Under the pieces are notes generated by a model. The model did no database searches. It saw only the letters and a list, made by a program, of their open reading frames with translations, and had not been told where the DNA came from. Both the position numbers and the translations under genes were made by a program. This document shows positions 22,680 through 31,968 of a stretch of 64,000 bases of DNA, piece after piece (position 1 is the stretch's first letter; every line of letters starts with the position of its first letter). Source of the stretch: Myrmaecium sp. VS I D KN 1 (taxonomy: Eukaryota > Ascomycota > Dothideomycetes > Valsariales > Valsariaceae); the NCBI GenBank assembly GCA_019775845.1, contig JADQAV010000069.1, forward strand, positions 49,232 to 113,231. Reading direction: 5' to 3'.

Positions 22680-24046
22680 ATGTCACAAGTCGAGGAGCAC
22701 GCACCCGTCTTCCGCGCACCGAAGCGCAGGAAGTTCATCCCCAAACGTCCGCTCGACGACGATGCCGAGATCGCCACGCCACCGCCGGCCACCGCGCAGG
22801 ACGAGTCTACGGCATCAGCGCCGATCACAGCTGCAGAGCCGACTGGATCTCGCAACGACCCTTCAGACGAGCAAGACGAGCGAGGTATATCGGTAGCGGA
22901 GATCCTGCGCCAACAGCAGCTGGCGAAGAAGCGCGCGCGCCGACCGGCCAACAACGACCAGATCATCCACATCACCAATGGACCGCGAATCGGCGAACAC
23001 AGCACGTCGAGCTCAGCGCCGGCGAGGCCGGGCGAGAAGGAAGCTTCAGTCACGGAGATCGTTACAAACCGCTTCGTGACGCAGACCGGCAAGGTTCCGG
23101 ACACGGAGAACAAGCACATGTGAGTGTCACCCCGGGGTCGTAGCTGGTGGGCTTTGCCCGGGGGAAGAGAAAAGGACAGACCTAACACCTGCAGGATGGC
23201 ATATATAGAATCCAAGCTCGCTGAGATGGACCGGCGCGAGCGACGCGCCGCGCAGGAGGCTGCTGAAAAAGCCGAGGCGGAAGCCGCCGCCGCTACATCA
23301 TCTTCCCACAACGACGTACAGCCGTCATCCGACGGGCTGGCGGAACGACCAAAGGGACGCATGCCGACCAGCCTCGGTAAGCTTGAGGAGATCGACTTGG
23401 GCCCGGACACGGCTCTCCGCAACCTCGAGCGCACCGCCGAAGCTATGCGCCGGCTGGAGCAAGGCGGCAACCCGTCGGAGGCCGACCAGACGACGGGCAA
23501 GCGCAGACGGCACCACCGGCGCAAGACGTCGGCCGAGCTACGGCGGGAACAGTTGGTGGAAGAAGTTCTACGTGAAACACGACGTAAGCCTCCATCCCCT
23601 TCCCATCCTCCCCCCTTTCTCCACCCCAAACCTAACACCAAAAACCAAAACCAGTCGACCTCTACGACGACCCGACCGGGCCCCCGGGCGGCCCCGACGA
23701 CCCAACCGCCCCCACCTCCGCCGCCAACCCAGACGAAGCCGACGACGAACGCATCGCCGAGCAGTTCCGCCGCGAGTTCCTCGAGCAGATCCGCGAGCGC
23801 AACAGCCGCCGGCTCCGCCGCCCCGCCATCAACGCCCCGCCCAAGCCCCGTCCCAAACCCGGCGCGACCGGCGCCGGCGCCGCCGGCGCCGCCAGGACCG
23901 ACCGCATCTCCCGCGGCCCCAAGCTCGGGGGGAGTCGTGCGGCGCGTGCGGCGATGCATGCGAAGCAGAAGGCGGCGGCGGCGGCGGCGGGTGGTGGTGC
24001 TGCTGCTGCTACGGGGCCGTCGGGTGGGGTGAGGAGGAGGATTTGA
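22680..24046 (+). CDS. Tls1/C9orf78-like splicing factor (HCA59 domain)
   Basis: Three exons, 22680-23119, 23195-23583 and 23655-24046, with GTGAGT..GCAG and GTAAGC..CCAG introns, give 406 aa. The family is that of human C9orf78 (hepatocellular carcinoma-associated antigen 59) and fission yeast Tls1, spliceosome-associated nuclear proteins. Tls1 acts with Brr2 and affects splicing of shelterin transcripts. Diagnostic blocks are APKRRKFIPKRPLDDD at the N-terminus, SVAEILRQQQLAKKRARRP, and the strongly conserved RFVTQTGKVPDTENKHMMAY, followed by IESKLAEMDRRE. The first exon junction splits the methionine codon inside that block. The C-terminal part has a second helical segment (EQFRREFLEQIRERNSRRL) and a Gly/Ala-rich basic tail longer than I would expect of the family. 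The gene is convergent with the next one. Confidence 0.88.
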
Positions 24047-24644
24047 TTTTTTGAGGGAATTTTTGTGGTATTTTCATGCCCTTTCTCTTGCTTTTTCTTC
24101 TCTTTATCTCTCTTTCTCTCTGGGGTTTCTTTGGGGCGTTTATTTCCCTGTCTTCTGTTTCCTTTTTTTCTCCTTATCTAAGTTGTTGCAGCTCACGCAG
24201 TCTGCCGTTGGGCTGTGGGGAAGGACGAAGAGAGACCCGATGTTATCCTTCCGGGGCATATCAAGTTTTTTTTCTTCTGGCAAATTGAGTCACATGCGTT
24301 TGGTCTGCCTTTATTTTCAAGTCCTTGGTGAATAACTTGCCCCGTCTTTGTTCGGGGGAGATGAACTGCGGCCATTATGACAGCTCCAACAACAAACGAC
24401 GGGCCTTGGAGTCCCGACAACCTTTTTTTTTCTTCTTCTTCTTTTTTCTTTCTGTCGTTCCCTCCGTCGACTATCCGAACAGTGTTTCGCACCTTATCCA
24501 ACCGACCTCATCCAATCACCCCTCCTCCACACAACCTCCCTAACCCNNCCCCCCCCCCCCCCCCCCAAAGAAAGAAAGGCAAGAAAAAAAAAAAAAACAA
24601 GAAAAAGGCCAAAAACCCTCCCCCATCCCCATCCCAATCCCACC
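24047..24644. other. Convergent spacer containing an assembly gap
   Basis: Pyrimidine- and homopolymer-rich DNA between two convergent genes. A two-base N gap sits at 24547-24548 at the start of a C run of about 18, next to A runs at 24577-24597. Open frames crossing it are low-complexity and not supported. Confidence 0.6.
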
Positions 24645-25643
24645 TTAAAAAAACGTCCGATCAATCCCCCCTCCTCCTCCTCCTCCACCACCACCACCAG
24701 CCGTCGTCATCGCACCCCCACCATAACGCGGGGGTTGATAGCCCGCCTTGTACCCGCCCTTCCCCGTTCCCCTCCCCTTTCCGTCATCCACCGCAAAGAA
24801 ATCCCCGCCAAACGGCTTGTTCGGCTTTCCCTTCGCTGTCCCGTTTGCGATGGTCTTCACCGTGCCCTTCGGCGGACGCGCAGAGGGCGCGATGGGGACT
24901 TTCTTCTTTTTGCTTTCTTCAGCTGGATGGTGCAGGGTTGTGGTAGAGGAGGGTGGTTTGGTGGAAGAGGTCGTTGGGGACTGGGGGTAGGGCGCTGGGA
25001 GGCTGCGGGGGGCGGCGGTGGGTTTGATGGTTTTTGTGTGGGTTTGGGGGTTGGATGGTGGGGGGTTGGGTTTCACGGGGTTGTTGGATGCTGGGAGGAT
25101 GGGCCTGGCTTGCTTCTTTTGCTCCTTTTTCTTCTGAGATTGTGACGCTGGTAAGGAGGAGGGGGAGATGGTCGAGGGTAGGGCTTTATGTGCTGCTTGA
25201 GGAGACGGCTTCGCTGGCATAGCTTTCGTTTTCTGCGTCGTATTCGTCGTCGTCATGGCTGTCTTCTTCCTCTCCGGCCCCACCGGACGCCGAGCGCTGT
25301 TGCTTCCAGCCCCCGTAATCGCTTTACGCGGAGCAGTGGAAGTGGATGGGAGTTTCTTGGTAACCGTGCCGGTGGATGGCCGGCCGCCGGTGAGCGAGGT
25401 GGCCCAGGTGGTGGTTTTGTTCTCGATAGCTAGAGGGCATCGGGGTTAGCTATAGCTAGGTATGGGGGATGTTGTAGGGCCTCACTCACCTTGTCCGAGA
25501 CCGCTGCCGGTGCGCTCGATCGCGTCGCCGGCTTTGATGGCCAGGTCGCCGGCGTAGCCGCCGGCGGTGCGGACGCCGGCGTCGACGAAGCCGCTGACGG
25601 CGTTGGTGAGGATGCCGCCGATGTAGTTTTGGACGAGGTTCAT
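24645..25643 (-). CDS. Hypothetical Pro/Lys-rich protein with poly-Gly C-terminus
   Basis: Unrecognised two-exon gene, exons 25643-25490 and 25429-24645, with a GTGAGT..CTCTAG intron, 312 aa. The N-terminal 51 residues are Gly/Ala-rich and amphipathic (MNLVQNYIGGILTNAVSGFV, then AGGYAGDLAIKAGDAIERTG), the pattern of a membrane-associating or lipid-droplet-type helix. The rest is a Pro/Ser/Thr/Lys-rich, probably disordered chain with several basic clusters. It ends in KPFGGDFFAVDDGKGRG and a run of eleven glycines before IDRTFF. The poly-Gly run lies close to the C-run and gap region, so its length may be inaccurate. The ATG at 25643 is chosen over one 32 codons upstream because the longer start adds an unrelated hydrophobic stretch. 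Function is unknown. Confidence 0.65.
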
Positions 25644-26314
25644 GGCTTGGAGGGAGGGAAGGGTGGAGGAAGTAGAGTAGACTGAGGGTGTGATATAGAG
25701 TAGAAGCGTAGAAGAGAAGCTATAGAGGATTGTATACAACTCGGTCCATCAGGTATAACAGACCAACTCCCACCTCGGTCTGCCTCCGTAATCCGGCTTT
25801 ACTGATGGTGAGGAGCAACCCCATGCAAGTCGCCTCCCCATGACGTCGACCGTACCAACTTCAACTTCCTGGCATAATGCGACACCTCAGGCAGGCTTCC
25901 GACTCCCAATGAAACCTGGAAGTGAATGGTCTCGGATGAGTGGACGCCTCATGGCTGTGGCGCGCCCGGGTTCTCACATGCGGGCACATCAGCCGGACTG
26001 GACTGGCGGTGCAGGTGGAAGTCGCATCCCCTCCATCATCAGCCTGGCGGTGCAGATGATCTATCCAGTCCGAGGTCCGCGTATGATGCAGCACGATCTG
26101 GGCGAACATCACCTCACGCCGCTATCTAATCGCGGGCCGTTCGCAGCGGGGCATCAGGCACAGCAGTGGAGATACGCACAGGCCCGAGCAACCTCACGCG
26201 CTTTCGAGGTCGCCATTGGTAATCACTCACTTCACCTCACTCCCATCGCTTTCCCCTCATATATCGTATGCGCGCCTGGCGGAGAGGAGTCCAGTCCTCC
26301 ATACGCACGCCAAC
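25644..26314. promoter_or_regulatory. Divergent promoter region before GCL modifier gene
   Basis: Spacer of 671 bp between a minus-strand unknown gene and the plus-strand glutathione gene. An open frame at 25840-26526 runs through it into the coding region out of frame; it has no domain and is not supported. Confidence 0.45.
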
Positions 26315-27322
26315 ATGAAGCTGATCCTGTCGACCTCCAACACCATGACGGGCAGCGGGCCCGGTATCATCCGCCGCTCGCTGATCGAAAAGTCCAACAC
26401 CGAACTCACAAACTCCCTCCGCGCCAACTTCTCCGCTCACCAAGAAGCCGTGGCAGCCGCCGACTCCTCCTCCTCCTCCTCTCCTCCTCCTTACCAGACA
26501 TGGACCACCTACGATGCCGAAAGTAACACCCTTTACGTGCCCTCCCCCGACTTCGACAACGCCCTGACCGAAGAGCGCTCCTCCTACGACATCACCGTGA
26601 AGCTCTTCTATCTCCCCTCCTCCCCGGCCGCCGCCCGGCCCAGCTTCGCCGCCGAAGCCGTCCGACTCGTCCTCCGCGCGTTGAACGTACCCGACATCGA
26701 CTTACTCATCGCCTCCTTCCCCCACATCGCCTTCGACGCGGACGACGAGGAAGAAGAAGAAGAAGTAGAAAGAGGCGATGACGCGGCAGCAGCGTCAGAC
26801 GGGAGCGCCGGCGAAGGCGGCCGCAGCGACTCCTCCTCCACCCCGTCTAGCACCCTCGACCCGGCCATCCTGCCAACGTGGCGGTCACTCGAGGCCCTGC
26901 ACGCCGCCGGCTTGATCCGGCAGCTAGGCGTGTCGGAGTTCTCCTCGACGCGGCTGCAATCCCTGCTCCCGCACGCTGCCGTCCGGCCCTCGGTCGACCA
27001 GATCAACGTGCGCGACTGCTGCGTCGTGCCGAAGCCGCTGATCCTGTACGCCAAGCGCGAGCGCATCGAGCTGCTCACGCACAACGACTGCACCGACATT
27101 TTGCCCGGGGGGACGGTGCGGGAGCTGCTGGGTCGCGGCACCGGCGCCGGTGTCCTGAGTGGGAAGCGGGGTGCGGAGCCAGAGGACGAGGATGGTCCGG
27201 TGACCGGGTTGAAGGGCGATGTGACTCCGTTGTGGGTGGTCAAGTATACAGCTGTGGTGAAGGACCGAGGGGTGGTGGAAAACAAAGGCTATTTTGCTGT
27301 GGCGGAGCTGCAGGAGGAGTAA
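26315..27322 (+). CDS. Glutamate-cysteine ligase regulatory (modifier) subunit
   Basis: Single-exon 335-aa protein related to GCLM, the aldo/keto-reductase-fold subunit that binds glutamate-cysteine ligase and raises its activity in the first step of glutathione synthesis (cytosol). The N-terminus MKLILSTSNTMTGSGPGIIR, SNTELTNSLRANF, and the core PTWRSLEALHAAGLIRQLGV-SEFSSTRL are typical. So are VDQINVRDCCVVPKPLI and IELLTHNDCTDILP. A strongly acidic and Ser-rich insertion (DADDEEEEEEVE and following, about residues 145-190) interrupts the barrel between LLIASFPHIAF and the core and is probably a flexible loop. An in-frame ATG 33 codons upstream exists, but homology starts at 26315. Confidence 0.88.
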   Translation: MKLILSTSNTMTGSGPGIIRRSLIEKSNTELTNSLRANFSAHQEAVAAADSSSSSSPPPYQTWTTYDAESNTLYVPSPDFDNALTEERSSYDITVKLFYLPSSPAAARPSFAAEAVRLVLRALNVPDIDLLIASFPHIAFDADDEEEEEEVERGDDAAAASDGSAGEGGRSDSSSTPSSTLDPAILPTWRSLEALHAAGLIRQLGVSEFSSTRLQSLLPHAAVRPSVDQINVRDCCVVPKPLILYAKRERIELLTHNDCTDILPGGTVRELLGRGTGAGVLSGKRGAEPEDEDGPVTGLKGDVTPLWVVKYTAVVKDRGVVENKGYFAVAELQEE

Positions 27323-28226
27323 CGGTGGGCTGGGTAGGGGGGGTACGGGAGAGCGCGATGAGCATCAGGCGGCGTTTTCCATCCGGCAATGTATTCCGAA
27401 GCATAACTGGTTCAGCATTCTCTGGCATTAACTTTTCCCTTTCTTTTCATTCGACGAAGGTTTTTCAAGGGTTGCGTGTCCATGGCTTTTGTCGCCTGCT
27501 GAATTCCCCTTCGGTGACCCGAAGCGAACCTTGCTTCCCGTCCCGCCGTCCGCTGTGGGCAACTCGGTAAGATCCTATCCGTCGACCTTCAAGGTTCTTG
27601 CTCGTTTGCTCGACTAACAAGTATCTCTTTAGAGAACAAGGTCGTCAATACGAAAATCGTGGGCCGGGACGGTATTCACAGTTGGAGAACTGGCCTGAAG
27701 ACGATTTAACTTTCAAAATCTTTTCGATCCTCGCCAATCCGGTTCCATCGTGCAAAGCTTCAGCCGTTCAAACCTCGGCAGCGATGTGTTTGAGCGCTGA
27801 TTTTCCCGAGTTTTGCACCGTACTGGTCCGTACGTACGCGGATTTGCGTCAACCTTCGGGAAGAGATGTCTTGAGGATACCGTAGCTGGCCTGAAGCCGC
27901 TGATTTCTAGCTTTGCGTCCGCACCATTAGGTTTCATGCATGAAAAGTCTCTACCTCAAGCTCTATTGAGGAAGCAGTCGGTCACCCATTTCCCAAACTC
28001 TCTTTCTCCTTCGAAGAGGATAAATAGGGTTCCCTTCCCCCATCTCCAAAGCTCCCTCACAACACCCATCCCCACCAGTCCAGAGACCGACCTCTCTGCT
28101 GCAGTAAGTGCACTTAAGCCCATCTCATCCCACGCTCTTCCACCTCCTGCACATCACTCCTAACATCGTCTCTCCAGTCCAAGCAACACCACCAAGGTCA
28201 AGCACCATCCACCAAGGTCAACCACC
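27323..28226. promoter_or_regulatory. Promoter and leader of His-rich protein gene
   Basis: No gene. An ATAAATA TATA-like element at 28020-28026 is followed by a CT-rich start-site region. A well-formed 5' UTR intron lies at 28104-28177 (GTAAGT donor, CTCCTAAC branch sequence, CTCCAG acceptor). No ATG lies between the TATA-like element and the main start once the intron is removed, which supports the downstream gene model. Confidence 0.6.
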
Positions 28227-29432
28227 ATGATTCCCAACCCAGCACTCATCCAGTTTGCCCTCGCCCTCTTCGGCACGCCAGGGCAAGCCTTCCCCAGGGG
28301 TCCGACTGCGGCGACCGACCTGTCCGTCACCCACCATGCCCCAACCGGTCTGTGCAACCACAGCCACCATCTCAATCCCCATCACGTCCGTCCCATCCCC
28401 ACTGGGATCAGGATCTCGGATCTCACCATGCCGCACTTCATCCACTCGCCGCACTCCAGGCACCAGGACATCACCACCATCCTGGAGCCCGGCTTCCTGC
28501 ACCCCGGCTTGAACCACAAGCCCAAGAACCATACCTCGTCCCGGGACAAGGCCAAGCCCAACCATGCCTCATCCCAGGTCAAGATCAAGCCCAACCAAGA
28601 CTTATCCCAGGGCCAGCCCGAGCCCAAGTTCTACCACGGCCCGCGCCGCGCCAGCCTCCACGGCACCACCACTGGCACCACCACTGGCACCAAATCCAGC
28701 TTCCTCACCGGCGCCGTCGCCGCCGGCACCGAGAACGCCCAAGCCAATGATGCCGACGTCCAAGTCGAAGTTGACAACAAGGAGGACAACGCCCAGCGCG
28801 GCCACGGCAAACGTTCGCTGCCCCGGGAGCTCTGGCCCACCTGGCCCCGTCAGCAGCGCACCTCCCGCGGCTTGCACAACCGCACCCGCACCGCCAGCCA
28901 CCCTGCCGCTGGCCACAAACACAGCCACGGCCACAACCTCCACACCGTCGGGCAGCACCACCACCACTACCACCACCACCACCACAACAACAACAAGACC
29001 ACCCACGGCACCGCCACCCACCCCCGCATCCCGACGGAGACCCTAACCGACCCCCGCCCGGCCGTCGTCCGCTTCACTGACGTACTCCTCAAACATTTCG
29101 CCGCACCTCCGACCGCGGAAGACCCCCTGGACATCGACGAGCGGCTGGAGCGCGCGGACCGGAAATTCGCATCTCCCCACCACTCCCTGCGCACCAGCAC
29201 CACCAGCGCCGCCGGGCTCCACGGTGATGCGGATGCGGAGGCGATGACGAGAGTGAAGGGTGGGAAGCGCCGTAGCGGTGCCCACCGCCGCCCGGAGAGC
29301 CAGGGTGAGAGCCAGGGCGAAGGCCAGGAGGAGATGAAGTCGAACCGCAAGATCCTGCCCCGTGGCAAGGGCACCCGCAAGAAGTTGGGCAAGGCGGTGA
29401 AGGTGGCGAAGATGGCGGGGCTTTTCCTCTGA
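28227..29432 (+). CDS. His-rich putative secreted protein, unknown function
   Basis: Single coding exon of 401 aa, preceded by a TATA-like box and a 5' UTR intron. The N-terminus (MIPNPALIQFALALFGTPGQ then AFP) resembles a weak signal peptide. The body is low-complexity: His/Asn/Pro-rich, with imperfect KPNHASSQ / KPNQDLSQ repeats (about residues 110-130) and TTTGTTTGT. A histidine-rich tract lies near residues 245-258 (HHHHYHHHHHNNN), and several dibasic sites (HGKRSLP, GPRRAS, GGKRRSG, TRKKLG) could be Kex2-type cleavage sites. A short better-structured segment, RPAVVRFTDVLLKHFAAPPT plus DIDERLERADRKFASP, lies near residues 275-315. The tail is basic. The His tract suggests metal binding. 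I do not recognise the family. Confidence 0.6.
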   Translation: MIPNPALIQFALALFGTPGQAFPRGPTAATDLSVTHHAPTGLCNHSHHLNPHHVRPIPTGIRISDLTMPHFIHSPHSRHQDITTILEPGFLHPGLNHKPKNHTSSRDKAKPNHASSQVKIKPNQDLSQGQPEPKFYHGPRRASLHGTTTGTTTGTKSSFLTGAVAAGTENAQANDADVQVEVDNKEDNAQRGHGKRSLPRELWPTWPRQQRTSRGLHNRTRTASHPAAGHKHSHGHNLHTVGQHHHHYHHHHHNNNKTTHGTATHPRIPTETLTDPRPAVVRFTDVLLKHFAAPPTAEDPLDIDERLERADRKFASPHHSLRTSTTSAAGLHGDADAEAMTRVKGGKRRSGAHRRPESQGESQGEGQEEMKSNRKILPRGKGTRKKLGKAVKVAKMAGLFL

Positions 29433-30335
29433 GGAGGGATGGGGGTTATCTGATATCCGATATCTGATGGAGGATTGGTGGATTGAGGGGGGTAATGGGA
29501 TCATGGGATGGGAAAGGGGAGAGGTTGAGGTTGAGGTTTTGGGGGTTTTAGACTGGTTTGGCTTTTTTTTTTTTTTTTTTCCTTTGTGCTTTTTATTATC
29601 TTTTTTTCCTTTTGTTTGATTTTTCTCCTGGGGAAAAGGGAGGCAGGGAGGGAGGGGTGGATGAGAGGTCGGACGCATTGCCGTGCCCTCCTTCCTTCCT
29701 TCCTTCCTTCTGATCTTGATCCCCTGGCAAAAGAGAAAAAAATAGTTTGCGTGTGTTGTCGCTTGGAGTTCGTTGCCTACCTTTGGGTGCTTACTAGTAC
29801 CTATAGGAGGTAGGTAACTTAATGAGATAGATTATAGAGTTGAATGAAATGTTGATTGGTTTTTTCTTTTTTTTTATCTTTTTTTTTATCTGTTCCTCTT
29901 TTTTTTACTTTCTTGAGGGGGGGAGGGTTGGTTATGTTGGGCGCTGTGTTTCGACCTCGCGTTCGACTTTTACGGGTGCCTTTACCTCCTCGCTTTTACC
30001 TACTCTTCTTTCCGCTCTTGGATTGAGTAGATCGCGAGTAGACACCTTATCTAAGGTGTTTTTGTGGTTTTTAGACAAACTGTCATATGGATATCGCATG
30101 AACACCTTCAAGTTGTTAACGACCATTACTTTGACACTACAGTCTGTTAACAAGCCTTGACACGCTCTTTCTCTTCTTGCCTGTCAAGGTAGTCCAGAGG
30201 CCGGCGAAACCCCCCTAAGCTAACAGCCTAAATTATCCAGAGAACATCAACGAGTTCTTGCGACGTGTAGATGCCACCTAATCCTTCTGAATACCGCCGA
30301 AATCCCGTGATGTAGAGGTCGTAGTAGTGTACACG

Positions 30336-30421
30336 TCTCCAGTACCTACAGGTAGAAGTAGGTGGTAGGTAGTAGGTAGGAGTAGGTAGTAGTAGTACGG
30401 CAAGATGTACCTAAGTAGGTA
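30336..30421. repeat. GTAGGTA-type degenerate repeat
   Basis: Cluster of TAGGTAG/TAGTAGG/AAGTAGG units, non-coding. Similar TACCTAGGTA words occur in other spacers of the window (for example 1070-1100, 5320-5400, 29770-29815), so it is a dispersed simple-sequence motif rather than a mobile element. Confidence 0.6.
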
Positions 30422-30591
30422 TCACGTGCGAACCTCACCCCACCCCTACCTTGCCATCCCACCCATCCCACCTGCTCCCCACCCATCCTACCTCTGAGAC
30501 ACTCACGGGGAAGGGTCGATCCCATGGCTCCTCCATCGTGCATATCGGCATGAGCATGCTTTCTTTGCTCTCCCCCCTCCTTATCCGTGGC

Positions 30592-30715
30592 TTGTGCCTT
30601 GTGCCTTGGAGGCGTGCGCCTTGTGCCTTGCCTGCCATCCCACTTCCCCCGGCACTCGAGGCGTAGGGCTCATACTTCATACCTTGCGCTTCGTACCTTG
30701 TGCCTTGCATCCCCA
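30592..30715. repeat. TTGTGCCTTG degenerate direct repeats
   Basis: The words CTTGTGCCTTG, CGCCTTGTGCCTTG, CCTTGCGCTTCG and CCTTGTGCCTTG recur at about 30592-30635 and 30680-30715. The repeats are non-coding and imperfect. Confidence 0.5.
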
Positions 30716-31356
30716 TCATCACCACCATCATTCTCCCCATCAGCCTTGTGACCAGTGCCAGGGGGGAGTCAAAGAGCGTGTGATAAACGGTCCCCGTCTC
30801 GCTCGTCGCCTACTTTGCGCGTGGGGATGTCAGATGGAAAGAGGGCGTTTTGTCTCTCTTCTTTCTTTCTCTCTCTTTCTCTTTCCTTTTTTGTGTCTCT
30901 GTTGGTTTCTTAGGAAGAAGAGTTGGAGGGGTATGGGAGGATATGAGTCCCGTTTTTTGGTCGGTTGGTCATGCTTGTTATATTGCGTGCGCCTGATCGG
31001 TTTTGTAAGGTCAGGTTCGGTTTTGAGAGGTCAGGTTGAGGGGGCGGGCGGTTGTGATGTGTGAAGTGTGATAGTTTGGGGAGAAGGATGATGTGATGTC
31101 TTCTTCTTTTTCTTCGGTGATGCCCTTGCTTTTGTTTTCTTCTCCGTTTCCTTCTTCTCTTTTTTCTCTCCTTTTACTTTTCAGACCTTCTCGGTCGTCT
31201 TGCTTCGTTCCATCTCATCCGCTCGGTCAAGGAGTTACTCAAACTCCCTCGTACCCCACGGTCACATCCCACTCACCATCCAACCCCCCAAAAAGGGCAA
31301 AAACATCAGAAAGCCAAAACCCAAGCTCATAACCCACCACCACCATCTATCCCAAG

Positions 31357-31968
31357 ATGTGCTGGTTCTCCATCCTCCCCCTCCCCAACCACAACCACAG
31401 CAAACCCAAACCCTCCAACCCACCCTCCCCCCTCCTCCCCCCACCAATTCCAATCTCCATCCCCACCCCACCGCACCCACCCCGCCACAGCAGCCTCCAC
31501 ACCGCACACCCCACCCTTCTCCGCCGGGTCCCCTACCCAGCACGGGTCATCTCCATCCCTCCCCCACACCATCAACACCATAGCGAAGAACCTCACCGTC
31601 GAAACCAGGGATACACACCCCTCGCCGGCCCGGGGAAGAAACTCCACCATCACCACTGGGAGGAGCATGAGGTGCTGGAGACGCGGAACGTCTACCGCCC
31701 CCTTGTGGCGCGGCGGTGCGACCGCTTTAGCGGGAGCGGCGGGGATACACAGCATCACCACCACAGCTATCTACACCAGCAGCAGAGGAAGGAGAAGGAG
31801 GAGGAGAATTTCGCGATACGCATGGCGACGCGGCGGGCGCTGGAGAGGACGGGGGTGGGTGTGGGTGTGGGTGTAGGCGGGAGTGTGAGGGTGGGGGTTA
31901 GGGTTGTGGAGAGATGGCCGGAGGGGGAGGGGAGGGGGAGGGGGTTAAGGAGGGTGGGGAGGCTGTAG
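31357..31968 (+). CDS. Doubtful small Pro/His-rich ORF
   Basis: 203-codon ORF starting MCWFSILPLPNHNHSKPKPS. It is low-complexity (Pro, His, then Gly/Val/Arg repeats). The middle part (YTPLAGPGKKLHHHHWEEHE, VLETRNVYRPLVARRCDRF) looks more protein-like than the ends. There is no family, no catalytic motif and no clear signal peptide. A splice-acceptor-like TTTTCAG at about 31180 could indicate a leader intron. It may be a genuine hypothetical gene or chance in C-rich DNA. Confidence 0.35.
   Translation: MCWFSILPLPNHNHSKPKPSNPPSPLLPPPIPISIPTPPHPPRHSSLHTAHPTLLRRVPYPARVISIPPPHHQHHSEEPHRRNQGYTPLAGPGKKLHHHHWEEHEVLETRNVYRPLVARRCDRFSGSGGDTQHHHHSYLHQQQRKEKEEENFAIRMATRRALERTGVGVGVGVGGSVRVGVRVVERWPEGEGRGRGLRRVGRL

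Larger units (their letters stand above)
29433..31356. other. Gene-poor spacer with homopolymers and short repeats
   Basis: No supported gene. T runs are at 29563-29581 and 29860-29910, with a CTTCC microsatellite at about 29690-29710. A TAGG/TAGT-rich repeat (30336-30421) and a TTGTGCCTTG repeat cluster (30592-30715) follow. 31090-31185 is T/C-rich and ends in a good acceptor-like TTTTACTTTTCAG, which could belong to a 5' UTR intron of the ORF downstream. Confidence 0.5.

Noticed and set aside
22595-23959. 454-codon minus-strand ORF over the Tls1-like gene
   Set aside because: It runs across three exons and two introns of a gene with clear family motifs; the translation is Ser/Arg/Gly-rich and unrecognisable.
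25840-26526. 228-codon plus-strand ORF before the GCL modifier gene
   Set aside because: It overlaps the 5' end of the GCLM coding sequence in another frame and has no domain or splice support.
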